NCBI GenBank assembly: GCA_921293015.1
Contig: OV121086.1
Span: 30,366,254 to 30,430,253 of the forward strand
Length of the DNA stretch: 64,000 nt
Direction of reading: 5' to 3'
DNA from: Phorcus lineatus
Taxonomy: Eukaryota; Mollusca; Gastropoda; Trochida; Trochidae
The notes beneath the pieces were generated by a model. It did no database searches. It worked only from the letters and a program-made list of their open reading frames with translations, and was not told the DNA's origin. A program made the translations under genes and the position numbers. Below are positions 11,841-22,790 of the stretch, piece after piece; position 1 is the first letter of the stretch; the number at the start of each line of letters is the position of its first letter.

Positions 11841-12154
11841 GGGGCAGGATAGCACAGTGGTAAGCACATTTGGCTTTGAATATAGAGGTCTGGGGTTGGA
11901 ATTCCTCCAAGGCTTTGCATTTTTGTCTGCAGTAGAGAACTATTCTCGATGCAGTAAGGTTTGGGTGTAATGCTACACTGAATTTCAGCACAGTTCCACC
12001 CATGGGTGCTAGTCGGAGTTTGTGCTTAGATGTTTTACTGCAATGCATAGCTACAATAGCGTTGCTGGCTTTCTCCCTGCAAAAATACGAGCAGCAGCGA
12101 AAAAAGAAAAATAATCTTGAAAGAAGTGTTTAACCCAAAATCACCTCACATCAA
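11841..12154 (+). mobile_element. tRNA-derived SINE, full-length copy (SINE family T)
   Basis: The head GGGGCAGGATAGCACAGTGG followed by TAAGC supplies a box A-like motif. GGGGTTGGAATTCC about 45 bp on is a degraded box B. The body contains TCTGCAGTAGAGAAC, GCTACACTGAATTTCAG, CACCCATGGG, ACTGCAATGCATAG and CTTTCTCCCTGCA. The tail is GTGTTTAACCC...CACCTCACATCA. Three further copies (14365-14612, 28540-28836 and 46499-46797) share this order. It is transcribed by RNA polymerase III in principle, but this copy looks decayed. Confidence 0.85.
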
Positions 12155-12244
12155 CTCTGTCATAAAAAATAATCACTGACAAAAATTTTTTTTAAAATTT
12201 TCATAATGTCTTTATTGAAATAAAAACTAAAAACAAAATTTGAA

Positions 12245-12850
12245 AGGATTTTTTTCTACATGGGGTATCATTAGGTGAGTTAATCAAATCCAAACAAATC
12301 CAGCATATTGGACCTCTGTATGACAAAGACTTCACTATTAGCAGGCTGATTAATGCCCTAAAAGTTGCACAACTGATTCAAATTTCCATGAAGAAGACAT
12401 TATATAGCTACAAAGCCTCATCTTGTAAAATAATCTATGGGCGACTTCAGTCCTTCTGTCAAGTCCAAAGTACCCGGTAAGTTGAATTTAATTCAAGAAC
12501 CATCTTTGATGATAAGAGAATAAATCACAAGCGTCTACAACAGAGAGCCGTCATTTCCTTGTACTCGGCACATATTTTTAACATTTTGGTAGCGCCAGAA
12601 CATCAAAGAGGCACTGATGGACATGCAATAGTTTTTCAGACTCTGCTGAGTATATTAACATTTGCCTGATACCAAAATGGCACTGCTTATCAAATGGTAA
12701 GGCGCCACAGCAAGGTATCTCTTTTAGGTTATTAGAATACAAAATTGGATGAAGAATCCTTGCATCTATTGAAGGTCAAGGCAAAGAGATTTGAAATTCG
12801 GTTAAAGTTTATAAATGACTTAATCTTAAGTTATAATTACTTGATTTTAT
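12245..12850 (+). pseudogene. Stop-poor frame, possible decayed coding sequence
   Basis: One plus-strand frame runs about 200 codons with only three internal stops (TAA 12478, TGA about 12668, TAG about 12734), where roughly 14-15 are expected for this composition. Protein-like pieces include IGPLYDKDFTISRLINAL, VAPEHQRGTDGHAIVFQ and LDEESLHLLKVKAKRF. The first stop overlaps an excellent donor, CCCG|GTAAGT at 12476/12477, and another donor-like site, ATG|GTAAGG, lies near 12704, so a spliced gene is an alternative to a pseudogene. No domain or family is recognised. With six frames over 64 kb, a run like this could also be chance. Confidence 0.22.
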
Positions 12851-13864
12851 GACATAATTCTTGTGCTTCAAAATTTTGAAACTTTCTTCAATTACGTTGA
12901 GTAATTGCTTTGAATATGAGATAGAAGGGGTGGATGAAAGAAGAAAATTAATGTAATTAGAGATGTGAGAGAAATGTAGAATAGTTATGAACGAGAGATA
13001 AGAAGAAAAAAAAGTTGAAAAATGAAAAGTATATAGCAGTTATATAAACCCAAACAAATATACATGGTTTCTTATATATATACACCTGCTTTGAATTGGT
13101 ATATATAGACTGAGCTAGAAAGAGGATAGTAACAAAAGAGACTGAAATGGATAGTAATGACACCATTTAAATTTTTTTAGATTATTCTAACAAAATGTTT
13201 GATTGACTACTTACAAATAGTAAACAATACAAATCTTTCCTTATTTCCAATTCTAACTGCCCTTCAAAGATTTGTATTTTTGCCTACACAACAAACATAA
13301 AATTTTCATACACATGTTTATTCAACTGTACTATTCTCTGATAGACAGGCAATGTCTCATAACGGTGTACATGTCAGTGTATATATGATGTCAATCAAGT
13401 GTCAAGAGCGATATTGATTTCTCTCTTTAGCTCTATGACTTACTGAAGTGACATGTGTATTGGAATAATTTCATTTTGAGTCACAGTTATATATGTCAAA
13501 AGTAAGAGGACCTAGATTTACAACGAAGTTCAACTTTTTTGAAAATGTCAAGCGTAAAGTACAGACATCAGGTGCCATTTTTATTAGTTTAAGATGGCCT
13601 TGAGTTTTTTTAAAAACATTTTTGTTTAATAAATCACAAATTTTATTTCAAATTCAATTAATGTAAATAATAAATACTAAGTTTATGTTCTCGTTTCAAT
13701 TCAAAAACATTTCATGATTTTTGCTTCCAGTTTTATATCAAACATTTTTACTTTTTTTTATTCAAAATTTTTAAAATTTGAAATAATCAGTTTCATTTCT
13801 CTGTTTCAGAATCAAATGATATTACTAAAATTTCTCTTAATCAAATAAATCAAAAAGACATAGA
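12851..13864. other. Unique AT-rich DNA, no gene seen
   Basis: Poly-A/T-rich with many stops. There are short TATATA tracts near 13073-13110. Nothing else is supported. Confidence 0.45.
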
Positions 13865-14302
13865 TATAGTACACAACCCCTAGTGTATAGTACACAACCC
13901 CTAGTGTTTAGTACACAACCCCTAGTGTATAGTACACAACCCCTAGTGTTTAGTACACAACCCCTAGTGTATAGTACACAACCCCTAGTGTTTAGTACAC
14001 AACCCCTAGTGTATAGTACACAACCCCTAGTGTATAGTACACAACCCCTAGTGTTTAGTACACAACCCCTAGTGTATAGTACACAACCCCTAGTGTTTAG
14101 TACACAACCCCTAGTGTACAGTACAGAACCCCTAGTGTATAGTTCACAACCCCTAGTGTTTAGTACACAACCCCTAGTGTATAGTACACAACCCCTAGTG
14201 TATAGTACACAACCCCTAGTGTAAAGTACACAACCCCTAGTGTATAGTACATAACCCCTAGTGTACAGTACACAACCCCTAGTGTATAGTACACAACCCC
14301 TA
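13865..14302. repeat. 21-bp minisatellite, ~20 copies
   Basis: The unit is AGTACACAACCCCTAGTGTAT, tandemly repeated with very low divergence. The variable base pair (GTGTATAG or GTGTTTAG) often alternates, giving a partial 42-bp higher-order pattern. Because 21 is divisible by three and the unit has no stop in some frames, it creates long spurious open frames on both strands (plus 13883-14224, minus 13837-14358). Those are repeat artefacts. The unit contains the dyad GTGTA-TAG-TACAC. Confidence 0.97.
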
Positions 14303-14364
14303 CAACTTGCAAATGTTAATATGTATGTTTGTATATCAATTTGAAATAGAAACTTCATGAATTT

Positions 14365-14612
14365 GTGAGGTGAGGTGAGGTGAATTTGCGTTTACCACTG
14401 CTTTTAAGATTATTTCACTTATATCGCGGCTGTTAGAATTATTGCAGGGAGAAAGCCTGCAACACCATTGTAGCTATGTATTGTGGTGAAACCAGTGAGC
14501 ATCGGCTGGAACTAGTGAACCATGGGTGGTACTGCGCTGAAATTCAGTGTAGCAATGCAGCCAAACCTGACTGCATGTAGAACAGTTCTCTATTGCAGAC
14601 AAAGTTCCATGA
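14365..14612 (-). mobile_element. SINE family T, lacking its tRNA-like head
   Basis: Plus-strand order is GTGAGGTGAGGTGA (complement of the CACCT tail), TTTACCACTGC, AGATTATTTCACTTATATCGCGG, GGGAGAAAGCCTGCAACACC, ACCATGGGTGGTACTGCGC, then CAGACAAAGTT. The order is the same as in the other copies, reversed. It stops before the box A/box B head, so this is a 5'-truncated insertion. Confidence 0.85.
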
Positions 14613-14639
14613 ATTCGTCCAGTTTTCTAACTTAAAGAA

Positions 14640-15520
14640 ATCTTGTTCATTACAATATTAATCACGCTATCTAAAGAGATAACAGCGCCAACATCATGGC
14701 AAAAACAATGAAAACGCAAAAAACGTTCTCATCACATTACATCATCTTATAAACTGTAGCTTTTCAAATAAAAGAATAGTATCATCATATTAATAAATTC
14801 AATGGACAATTACGCTAATGAGCATTGCTTGTTGTATAGAAACTATTAGAAAGAGTAGATAGCTAATTACACAAATGGAAAACGTTATTGTCTAATTCGT
14901 TGTATTATGTGTAGTTTGGTAAACAGTCTCTTAATTGCCTAAGTAACATTTTGTAATCAGTCAAGGTATCATTCATGTGAGAAACCAATATGAAAATAAT
15001 GATGACAATAGGCATACAGGTAATCATAATGATGAGCAGAATTGTTAATCAGGATCAGAATCTTTATCTTTTTATTAATGAATGAATAAGAGAAAAACAT
15101 ACTACCACCATCAACTATTACTTCAAAACCTCAGAGGTAATCAGTATTAAACCAGAGAAAAAAAATGTTCTTCACTCCTTCAAAACATCCTGCTATTCTA
15201 TTGTAGAGCTAACTGCTTTAATCCTCTACCACTTCACATAATATGCAAGCCAGATAATGCTCGGTATAAAATATTCATGATTTCCCATTAACTAAGTGCA
15301 GTATGGGATGATCCACATCTGAGTTCAGAATTGAAGCAGCAAAATCAAAACTGGCAAAGCTACATTAACAACACTCAGACATCTTTGGTACATCCATAAA
15401 TTGACTCGAGTCAACACAGACAGAAGGTTGGGTCAACATGTGATGAGATCTATAAAATAGCAATCTGCTGAGGGCAAAGGAACACAATCTTGTCAATCTA
15501 TAACATTTTAGATAAGAGGT
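14640..15520. other. Unique AT-rich DNA, no gene seen
   Basis: No shared repeat, open frame or splice-site pair of note was found in this stretch. Confidence 0.4.
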
Positions 15521-15521
15521 C

Positions 15522-15560
15522 TTAAAGGGGCACTAACACATTTTTTTAAGATGAATTAAG
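15522..15560 (+). mobile_element. Solo TTAA-AGGGG terminus
   Basis: TTAAAGGGGCACTAACACA resembles the left end of the TTAA-flanked element at 31902 (TTAAAGGGGAACTGCAACC). No mirrored CCCCTTTAA end was found downstream, so it is either a truncated copy or coincidence. Confidence 0.4.
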
Positions 15561-15654
15561 TGATCTCCTGATTACAAAAATAAATGTCTTGGATAGCAAG
15601 ACAATGGGTTTTTTTAATTAAAAAAAGCAGTTTTACAAATGTACACTTATTGGT

Positions 15655-15850
15655 TAAGGTATGCGAATCCATTTAACCTACCTTAAATGATTAAAAGCTG
15701 TTCATACAAAAAAGTTGCAAAACGTTTTCGCATGATATTAATTTGCTCTACAACTATACAGATGATAGAGTTAAATAATGAGAGGTTTTGACCCTCTGAA
15801 GATAATATATTTGGAATGAACTAACGTTCATTAAGGAAATTTGAAGAAAT
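15655..15850 (+). repeat. Dispersed repeat R, copy 1
   Basis: CGAATCCATTTAACCTACC followed by TTAAATGATTAAAAGCTGTTCATACAAAAA, and downstream TTGACCCTCTGAAGATA and AACTAACGTT, aligns with 58925-59115 and in part with 39218-39345. Shared order across more than 150 bp supports a dispersed element of unknown class. Confidence 0.65.
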
Positions 15851-16074
15851 AAATTTTTTAAAAATGTGAAAATTTTGTTCTTCTAAAAGTAACAGAATGA
15901 AATGATCCTGTAGGGAAAGTTGAGAGTTATCCCATCTGAATCATAACCATACACAAAATTTTGAAAAATCAATTTTATATATATAATATCTTCTTCAAAG
16001 ACCCAAAAAGCTCCCTTCACTATACAGGACTCCAAAGTTAACCAAAGATGAATCCTAAAATTCTGAGTTTAGCA

Positions 16075-16705
16075 GAGATAATGAGGTGATGCTGATTAAC
16101 AATAAATGAAAATTATAAAAGAAGAAGTTGTTCATTTCATATCTTAACAGGGAATACCAATTGTATTGGAAGGGAAGGAACATAAGACACAGAGATGATG
16201 ATTAAAAGCAAATAATCACAGTAATGCAAAAAATTGTAAAAAATATTTATTTTTTCTTCATATCTTTGTAAGGAGTCTCAATTGTATTAATTATTTGCAG
16301 AGAATTAACTGATCCTGTATGAGAGGCTGATAATTCAAAATTTAAAATCACAAATAGCCAAAAAATTTTAAAAAATATTTATTTACTTCATATCTTCACA
16401 AGGAGTCCTCATTGTATTAGCAACAAATGAAAAAATTCTTGACGATTTAAAATTTTAAATCATTATCATGCCAAAATATTGTAAGAAATATTTAATTTTA
16501 CTTCATATCTTCGCAAGCAGTCCCAATTGTATTAGCAAAGAATGAACTAATCCTGTATGCAAGGCTGATGATTTAAAAATTTTCACTATTATGCCAAAAT
16601 ATTGTGAAAAATATTTATTTACTTCATATCTTCACAGAGAGTCCCATGTGTATTTACAGAGAACAAACAGATCCTGCACACAGAACTGATGAAAATTTAA
16701 TGAAC
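16075..16705. repeat. Tandem repeat, ~118-130-bp unit, about five copies
   Basis: Each unit carries TTCATATCTT(C/T)(A/G)CA, AGTC(C/T)CAATTGTATT, a GA(T)CCTGTATG-type block, and AAATATT(G/T)TAAAAAATATTTA. Copies start near 16133, 16255, 16385, 16500 and 16621. Divergence is moderate. Not coding. Confidence 0.85.
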
Positions 16706-17039
16706 GGTTCTATCCCAACAGTAGCACTGTATTAAGGCTGTGTACTTTTAGTAGAAAATAAAGAGCAAGTTCCTCAGAAACCTTTGTAGTTGTAACTTTG
16801 ATCTGTATCACCAGTTTAACACAACCCAATCAACTTGGCTTTGAATGTCTGTGCAAAAAGCCATCTTGAATGATTTGAAGTTCATTGAATAAGGAAGGAT
16901 CAAATTTTACAAATTTCTTGAGTCTCATAGACTGACTTAAGTCCGTCCATAATGCCATAAAATGTGTTAATTATTTAAGGAGCTTCATCTTTTGGGCATT
17001 CTGTCTCATCAGATACTGTGTCATGGTGGCACGTAGTCA

Positions 17040-17295
17040 TGTGCATTGCTCAGTTGACCACTATCAGAGAAGTTCAGCAACATCAGGCATGGTTTAGGGG
17101 ATGGGAGGGTTACCCGATTCATTGCTCAATAAACTGAGAGTTTGTAGGCTGATTTCCTGCACCGAGGCGTTAGTCTTGAAACATGTGGTGTCCCCTGAGG
17201 CAAGAGACATTATTCAAAATGTGTCTCTGTTCACCAAGCAGGAGTGAGGTTTGTCCCTACACCGGATAGTCAACAAAGGCAAAGGTGACAATAAT
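17040..17295 (+). mobile_element. 5S-derived SINE with conserved body
   Basis: GAAGTTCAGCAACATCAGGC, then GGTT and GGATGGGAGGGTTACCC, correspond to the 5S rRNA internal promoter. The downstream body has GATTTCCTGCACCGAGGCG, CCCTGAGGCAAGAGAC and GTTCACCAAGCAGGAGTGAG, resembling the conserved central domains of widespread metazoan SINEs. There is no obvious tail. It is a diverged and old insertion. Confidence 0.65.
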
Positions 17296-19614
17296 AAAGT
17301 TTATAAAGATAAAATACAGTTTGGCATAAATGAAGAATTTCTCAGATGCAATAAAGAAGAATGAATTATGATGTGAATTAGGCCTACAAGTGACCAAGAT
17401 TAATGAAATAACGATGAACTTTGGAAGGGCTGGCAGGCCTATAAAGTTTTTGTTCCCTGGTAAGTTGAAACTAGACTACAGACAATGGAAAATATCAAAT
17501 ATCATTGAAAAATTGCATTTTTCATTCAACTACTGTATATTTCAGTATCTTTGCCTATTTTCACGATTATGTATGGAAATTAATCATTATTCAAAAATGC
17601 TTTTGATTAAAGCTATTTTCAAATATTATAATGTCATATGCCTTACTCTTGCTTTCAAAAAACTAAAGATTAAACTTTCGAAAACATATAGGGGTAATTA
17701 ACATTTCACATATCACATAAAACAAGAAGTCTTGGAATTCTAATGACAACATCTTGGCATTATCCTTCAATCAGGAATATCTTATGCATCTTTCAAAAGT
17801 ATTTTGAAGTAAAAACTTTCAACTGTGTTGCCGAAAGTTTGAAGAAGGACAAAATTGGTTATAACATTTCAGACACATTTTTCATTTATTTTCTTGAAAG
17901 ATTTAGTAGTAAAAATTTTAAATAAAAATTCAAGTTTGAAGTTTGAATTTTGAAGTCTCAGTTATATTGAAAAACTAAAAGTGAAATACAGATCAAAACT
18001 GAAATATATAGAACTTCAGAATAAGAAGCGCCAACTCTTTGGTAGTGTCATGCAACAATTTGCCTTGAGCAAACAATAGCTGTCTCTTTTACAGAAAGCA
18101 GCCATCAATTATTCTGATCATCTCCACTTTATCAGCTCTTTGATACCATATCTAAAGCTCCTGAGGCATATTGCTTCCTTGATTACCTGAAAAGTATTCA
18201 GACGAAAACAGAATGGTCGACAAGCACGAAAGAAACTGAGACTTTAGTTAAAATGTCATGTACGAATTACACGTGAGAATGAGTTCCAGTTTGGAATCCC
18301 TGTAGATTCTAAAATGGACACTGAAAAGGTTTGAGATGCTAGTATTTTTAATTCCAAACCTCTTGGTATCAACCTGATTTGAGTGGAGACAATTCAATGT
18401 CAATCGTGTGGAAACCAAGGCTTATGTTTGAATTTTGGACATCTGCCCTTTTTGATGAATGCTGTTTTCAATTCACGTGAGAGTTAAGTTATTTTATAGA
18501 AATGAAATTCAATTGCTAGTTATATATTTATGTTATTGATACAAGTTGTTTCATAATGCCATTGACGCATACATAGAATAATATTTTGGTTGCTAAGACA
18601 TTTTGACAAGGAAAAGCATTAATTCACTCTAGAGTAATAGCCAAATATTGAGAAATGAAGCCTTTCAACAAATCTATGAGTGATCTTCATTATAAAGATT
18701 TGGAGTCTAATTTTATCAGATTATTTTCATATTTAATTTGTCAACATTTTATCAATACATCTATTTTATCTTTGCTCTTTTGTAAAATTAAAAAATATTT
18801 GGATTTTAGTGATAATGAAATGACAAAAAAAGATGGCCGACTCTAAGCTGACAGAACTCTCTCTTTAAAGACACCAGTTCTGATCAAGGTTGTGTAACAG
18901 GAAGAGGCTTTTGATTGGATAAAATCTTGGTAACAGGGGACTTGCAGTCTTATACTTGATCGAAATGTCATGTATTATATAAGACAATGCTGCATCAATT
19001 AAGCATAAGTTTTGAAGACAGAGAGACTGAAATTCCTATATGCCAAGCCTGTTCATTTTTTTGACAACGCTCTTCCTGATGAACATTCTTCTGCATTCTC
19101 CAAGAATATGCCTCCAATAAAAACAGATCCATGCATTATTCTCAAAGAAGCTGTATGAGTGCCCAAGGGAATTTGAATGCCTCTCTTGAATGAACCGATA
19201 TATTCTGCGCCATTTCGTTTGTCTCACTTCCCCCCGGGGCTTTGTTTCTTCTATGCTGACCTTGACCTCAGTATTTCTTTGAAAATGACTCCTAAATTTT
19301 TTTCTGTTTATTATTAATTGAAGAGCTATTTTTTATTTGAAATAGGCCTAATTGAAAATAGGAAAAATCAATTAAGTCTGGAATCTTTAAAATGGGGTAT
19401 TTTTTATTGATTAAAATTCAAGAATGCATGGCTCCAGTGTCTGCAATTACATTATTAATGCATATTCAACATATCCATTTGGAATGTTTTTAAGCATGTA
19501 TATATCACATGAATGTACAACAGAACCATGAGAATCACATGTTTCCCAAGTTGTCAACCAGCAAACCTTGAGTGGTACTTCACTGGTATTCACTGGTATT
19601 GGTATTCACTGGTA
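17296..19614. other. Unique AT-rich DNA with chance open frames
   Basis: Open frames such as 17390-17701 (103 codons) are rich in Lys, Ile, Phe and Asn, with no motif, and are flanked by AT-rich DNA. They look like chance. No repeat is shared with the rest of the window. Confidence 0.4.
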
Positions 19615-19915
19615 TTTACATGTGAGCATGGTGGTGAACTGGTAAGCATGATGGCCTAGGTTTGAATCAAGTTTGAGATAACAAATTTTTTTACCAGGGC
19701 TGTACAATGTGTTTGGTTCCCTGGGCAAGACACTTCATCCACATAGCAATCAGTTCACCCAGCTGTATATATTGGTACCTGAACAAAGGATGTATGGACC
19801 TAGAATAGTAGAACAAACCATGTAGCTGCCTCCAAAGTAAATTCTTTCAGGGTATAGTGTAAAGCCTATGAGCACGGTAAACTATCACTATTATTATCAT
19901 TATTATTTATTTATA
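19615..19915 (+). mobile_element. tRNA-derived SINE with GGGCAAGACACTT body and (ATT)n end
   Basis: The head AGCATGGTGGTGAACTGG followed by TAAGC (box A-like) and AGGTTTGAATC (box B-like) is followed by TTCCCTGGGCAAGACACTTC and AGTTCACCCAGCTGTA...TGGTACCTG, a body shared by many invertebrate SINEs. It ends AAGCCTATGAGCACGG and a run of ATT/ATC triplets. The 5' flank has a small CACTGGTATT repeat (19579-19617). A second member of this body type is at 20608-20910. Confidence 0.8.
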
Positions 19916-20145
19916 TAAATGTTTTCTTTATTTCAAGAAAGTTATAGTGATTTTAATTAAAAAGCAAATCTTATTTTACAAAGAAAAAGTGATGTTGGTG
20001 TCAAAATTCAAATGAGCTAATTAGAAATGATTGTAAAATAGAACCATGAACATAACATCAATTATTGGTTACAATTAAAAACTAGTGTTTGTTTTAGAAA
20101 GAAAAAACATTATTGGTGAGGACATCTGGATTTTTCATTTGGCAG

Positions 20146-20325
20146 AAACCCACTTCGAATGAAAACAGATCTCTAAGCTCATCCAATTTCCCGAAGCCAC
20201 CTGCTGAACTCAAGTCAATCAAAACTTTAACATTGTGCAACTCTATGTGTCGCTTCTTGTCAACTTTAATCTTCCTATTGCACTCCAAAAAGGACCAAAA
20301 AAATTCATGTCCTGGAGGAATCATG
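20146..20325 (+). CDS. Candidate 180-nt internal exon (unassigned)
   Basis: It is bounded by a good acceptor (TTTTTCATTTGGCAG|A) and a strong donor (ATG|GTGAGT). Its length is exactly 60 codons with no stop in frame 0, giving a symmetric exon. The product has Ser/Pro-rich (NRSLSSSNFPKPPAEL) and Leu/Cys (MCRFLSTLIFLLH) sections but no recognisable domain. The minus strand is also open over the same interval (20094-20324) and arguably reads as better protein (KVLIDLSSAGGFGKLDELRD). The strand is therefore uncertain and the whole region may be chance or a transposon remnant. No partner exons were identified. Confidence 0.22.
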
Positions 20326-20607
20326 GTGAGTCATTCGGGAAGATCTTCATAAATCAGCCGAAATTGAATGTGTAGAACTGAGATTGAAAGCAAGAAGCAG
20401 AGTGTGAATGGACTCTCCAACTAAAAAGTAGTGAAACTGTAATTCAGGAAGTAAAATTGCTGATAGAATGAACCTGCTACACACATTTTTTCTTAAGGCG
20501 AAGAATGTCCCTTTCAACTAATTCAACTGAAAATGGGGATATCAGTAATCCATATTGCAGAGGGACAAAAATCTAACTTGTGATTTTAAGAATTAATTTT
20601 AGGCCCT

Positions 20608-20910
20608 CCGATGTTTACATGGGCATTGGACCTAGTGCCTCTGTTCACCCAGCAGTAAATGGGTACCTGGTAAAGCAGTGTGTTAATTAAGGTCATAACC
20701 TTCCAGCGACAAATATGTCAGATTGGGGAAGACCAGGGCCTAGATTTTCGAAGCTCTCTTAGTGCTGAGATAGTCTTAAATCTTATTGGTTTATGCATGA
20801 CTATCTTAGTACTAAGAGAGCTTCGAAAATCTAGGTCCAGGGTCATAATAATGGTAGCGCCTTGAGTATGCACTAGTGGATGGAAATGTGCGCCTTAAAA
20901 ATATCCACAA
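20608..20910 (+). mobile_element. SINE interrupted by a foldback MITE
   Basis: TGTTCACCCAGCAGTAAATGG followed by GTACCTGG, and GGTCATAACC at the left, and GGTAGCGCCTTGAGTATGC with GTGCGCCTTAAAAAT at the right, are the two halves of one SINE body. The inserted foldback (20735-20840) separates them. TTAAGGTCATAA on one side and GGGTCATAATAATGG on the other also echo each other near the junctions. Confidence 0.7.
20735..20840. mobile_element. Foldback MITE (AAGCTCTCTTAG family), well preserved
   Basis: The left arm from GGGCCTAG through ATTTTCGAAGCTCTCTTAGT and GCTGAGATAGTC is mirrored almost perfectly by the right arm GACTATCTTAGTACTAAGAG to CTAGGTCC. The arms are about 40 nt and the loop about 20 nt. 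CCAGG occurs at both edges. It is essentially one long hairpin, so it can move only if a transposase is supplied in trans. A decayed copy is at 8321-8444. Confidence 0.9.
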
Positions 20911-20984
20911 TGTTATCATTTTTTATATGAAGTTATGACTCTAGGCTTGCTGAATGATGACCTAGACTTTATCAAAGGCTTCTA

Positions 20985-21350
20985 TTTGATCATGGTCATC
21001 GATATTGTGGACATCTATTTTATCAAGGTCATGAATAATGTGGATATCTATTCTATCAAGGTCATGAATATTGTGGATATCTATTTTATCACGGTCATGA
21101 ATAATGTGGATATCTATTTTATGCATGGTCATGAATAATGTGGATATCTATTGTATTCATGGTCATGAATAATGTGGGTATCTATTGTATTCATGGTCAT
21201 GAATAATGTGGATATCTATTTCATACATGGTCATGAATATCGTGGTTATCTATTTTATCAAGGTCATGAATATTGTGGATATCTATTCTATAAATGGTCA
21301 TGAATAATGTGGATATCTATGTTATTCATGGTCATGAATAATGTGGATAT
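20985..21350. repeat. Minisatellite, 33-36-bp unit, ~10 copies
   Basis: Repeats of GGTCATGAATAATGTGGATA followed by TCTATTTTAT(C/G)A(A/T). Unit length shifts between 33 and 36 bp. Because many units are multiples of three, a spurious repetitive open frame appears (20935-21138). Not a gene. Confidence 0.92.
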
Positions 21351-22280
21351 CAGGAACAAATATTTGTGAAGATGAAATACAGTCTATGCATTTATAATAA
21401 CTTCTGTGCCTTCATCCATGTTAGCTATGTTTATTGGGAGACTAGTGAATGAGGACTTCGTATATATGGTCATTGAACAGGACTGTGTTGAAGGTTTCTA
21501 CTCATATATCAACCTTATATAAGTTTACGTCTGTTTCATTTGCATCAATCTGACTATGTACAACCCAAATTATAGTTTCAAATGTAATTTTCTTCTTAGT
21601 CATCATTCAACTGAAATGATTTATATAAACAACAAACCTAAAGTGTCATATCTCAATAATTCATATGGATTGTAATCTTTTTAAGCTGAATCTAAAAGGT
21701 TCCACCAACATGTTTTGGTTTCAAATGAAGAGATCTAAGAACCATCAGGAAAAAAAATCCAAATCTTAACCCCTAAGAAAAGAACAAATTACAGGGTCAC
21801 AATGTGTGAGGTCACAAGTTCACTAAAATTATGTCTTATAATCCCTACCAGGCTGTAAAGAAGATTTTATAATTCTTGAGAAGACGTCAAAAATAGGTTT
21901 TTATGATGTGGCATATATGGTTTTTAATAATCTTTAAATCATAATTGCCATTAGTAAAGGAATAATATAAAAGTTTTCAGATGTTTACAGTCAGTGGATC
22001 TAGAGAAGATGTAAAAAAAAAAAAGTTTACAGACTTATGGATAGAAAGAAACCAGATGCCATGCCATGCTGTGCTATAAGGCTATCAGGCCTTGAGGCTA
22101 AATTTACTAAAAATCAAACATCATGGCACATAACGAAAGACATGTTCAGACATCCAGGTTCTTTCAGAAACTCGGTGAATAAATCCACAGTATTCATCTC
22201 CAAACCTTGACAGTGTAAATAGAAAATGTGTCCAACACTAACAAACTAGACAGACACATTTATGCTTCCCTGTAGCTTCA
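21351..22280. other. Unique AT-rich DNA, no gene seen
   Basis: No shared repeats and no open frame of note. A short A-run is at 22013-22024. Confidence 0.4.
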
Positions 22281-22790
22281 TCAGCCTGGATGGTTTGATC
22301 TCAAATATATATTGTCAAACACAACTACATGCTTGAGGTCTAGTAGGGTTTCTCCATTGAAGCACTCTGGATATAGCATCTCAAATATTTTCTTTCCATT
22401 AACATTCATGACCAAAGAGGAACTCAGACTGGTCATGATATGCAGATTAGAGACAAGCAAATCCTTAAACACTTTTTTCAAAAGAAATGTTATCTTGGCG
22501 TTGTGAAAGATAATCCAACTTTTGCAACTTTACTGAGGAGCCATAGCAGTCTAGCTTACTTTGAAGGTAGATGTTATTTGATCCATGCTTCTAGCTTCGA
22601 TGGAACAGCTCAAAGGGCACTCACTATCGAGTTCAAAGGAGCAATATCAACCAATGTCATTGCATGTGACAGACAATTAGATTGCAACAAAATGCCAGAT
22701 TCCTTTAGCTATCTCCAGAACAATGATTGTCTAGGCTTCCAGAGTTTGGCAAGGGGAAGCATTTGTTCCATAGATGTGTGAGAGGTGGTC
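22281..22790. other. Overlapping open frames of unclear meaning
   Basis: A minus frame ending at a TGA near 22281 contains SSSLVMNVNGKKIFEMLYP and ends NIYLRSNHPG. A plus frame (about 22440-22781, 113 codons) contains six to seven cysteines, for example NVIACDRQLDCNKMPDS. Both read as plausible protein and local G+C is slightly raised. Neither has a clear start, paired splice sites or a recognisable domain. It could be a decayed exon, a transposon fragment or chance. Confidence 0.2.

Noticed and set aside
13837..14358. 173-codon minus-strand open frame, the longest in the window
   Set aside because: It is generated entirely by the 21-bp minisatellite (unit length divisible by three). There is no non-repeat sequence or start context to support a gene.
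17390..17701. 103-codon plus-strand frame
   Set aside because: AT-rich, Lys/Ile/Phe-dominated, no motif and no splice-site pair. Best explained as chance.
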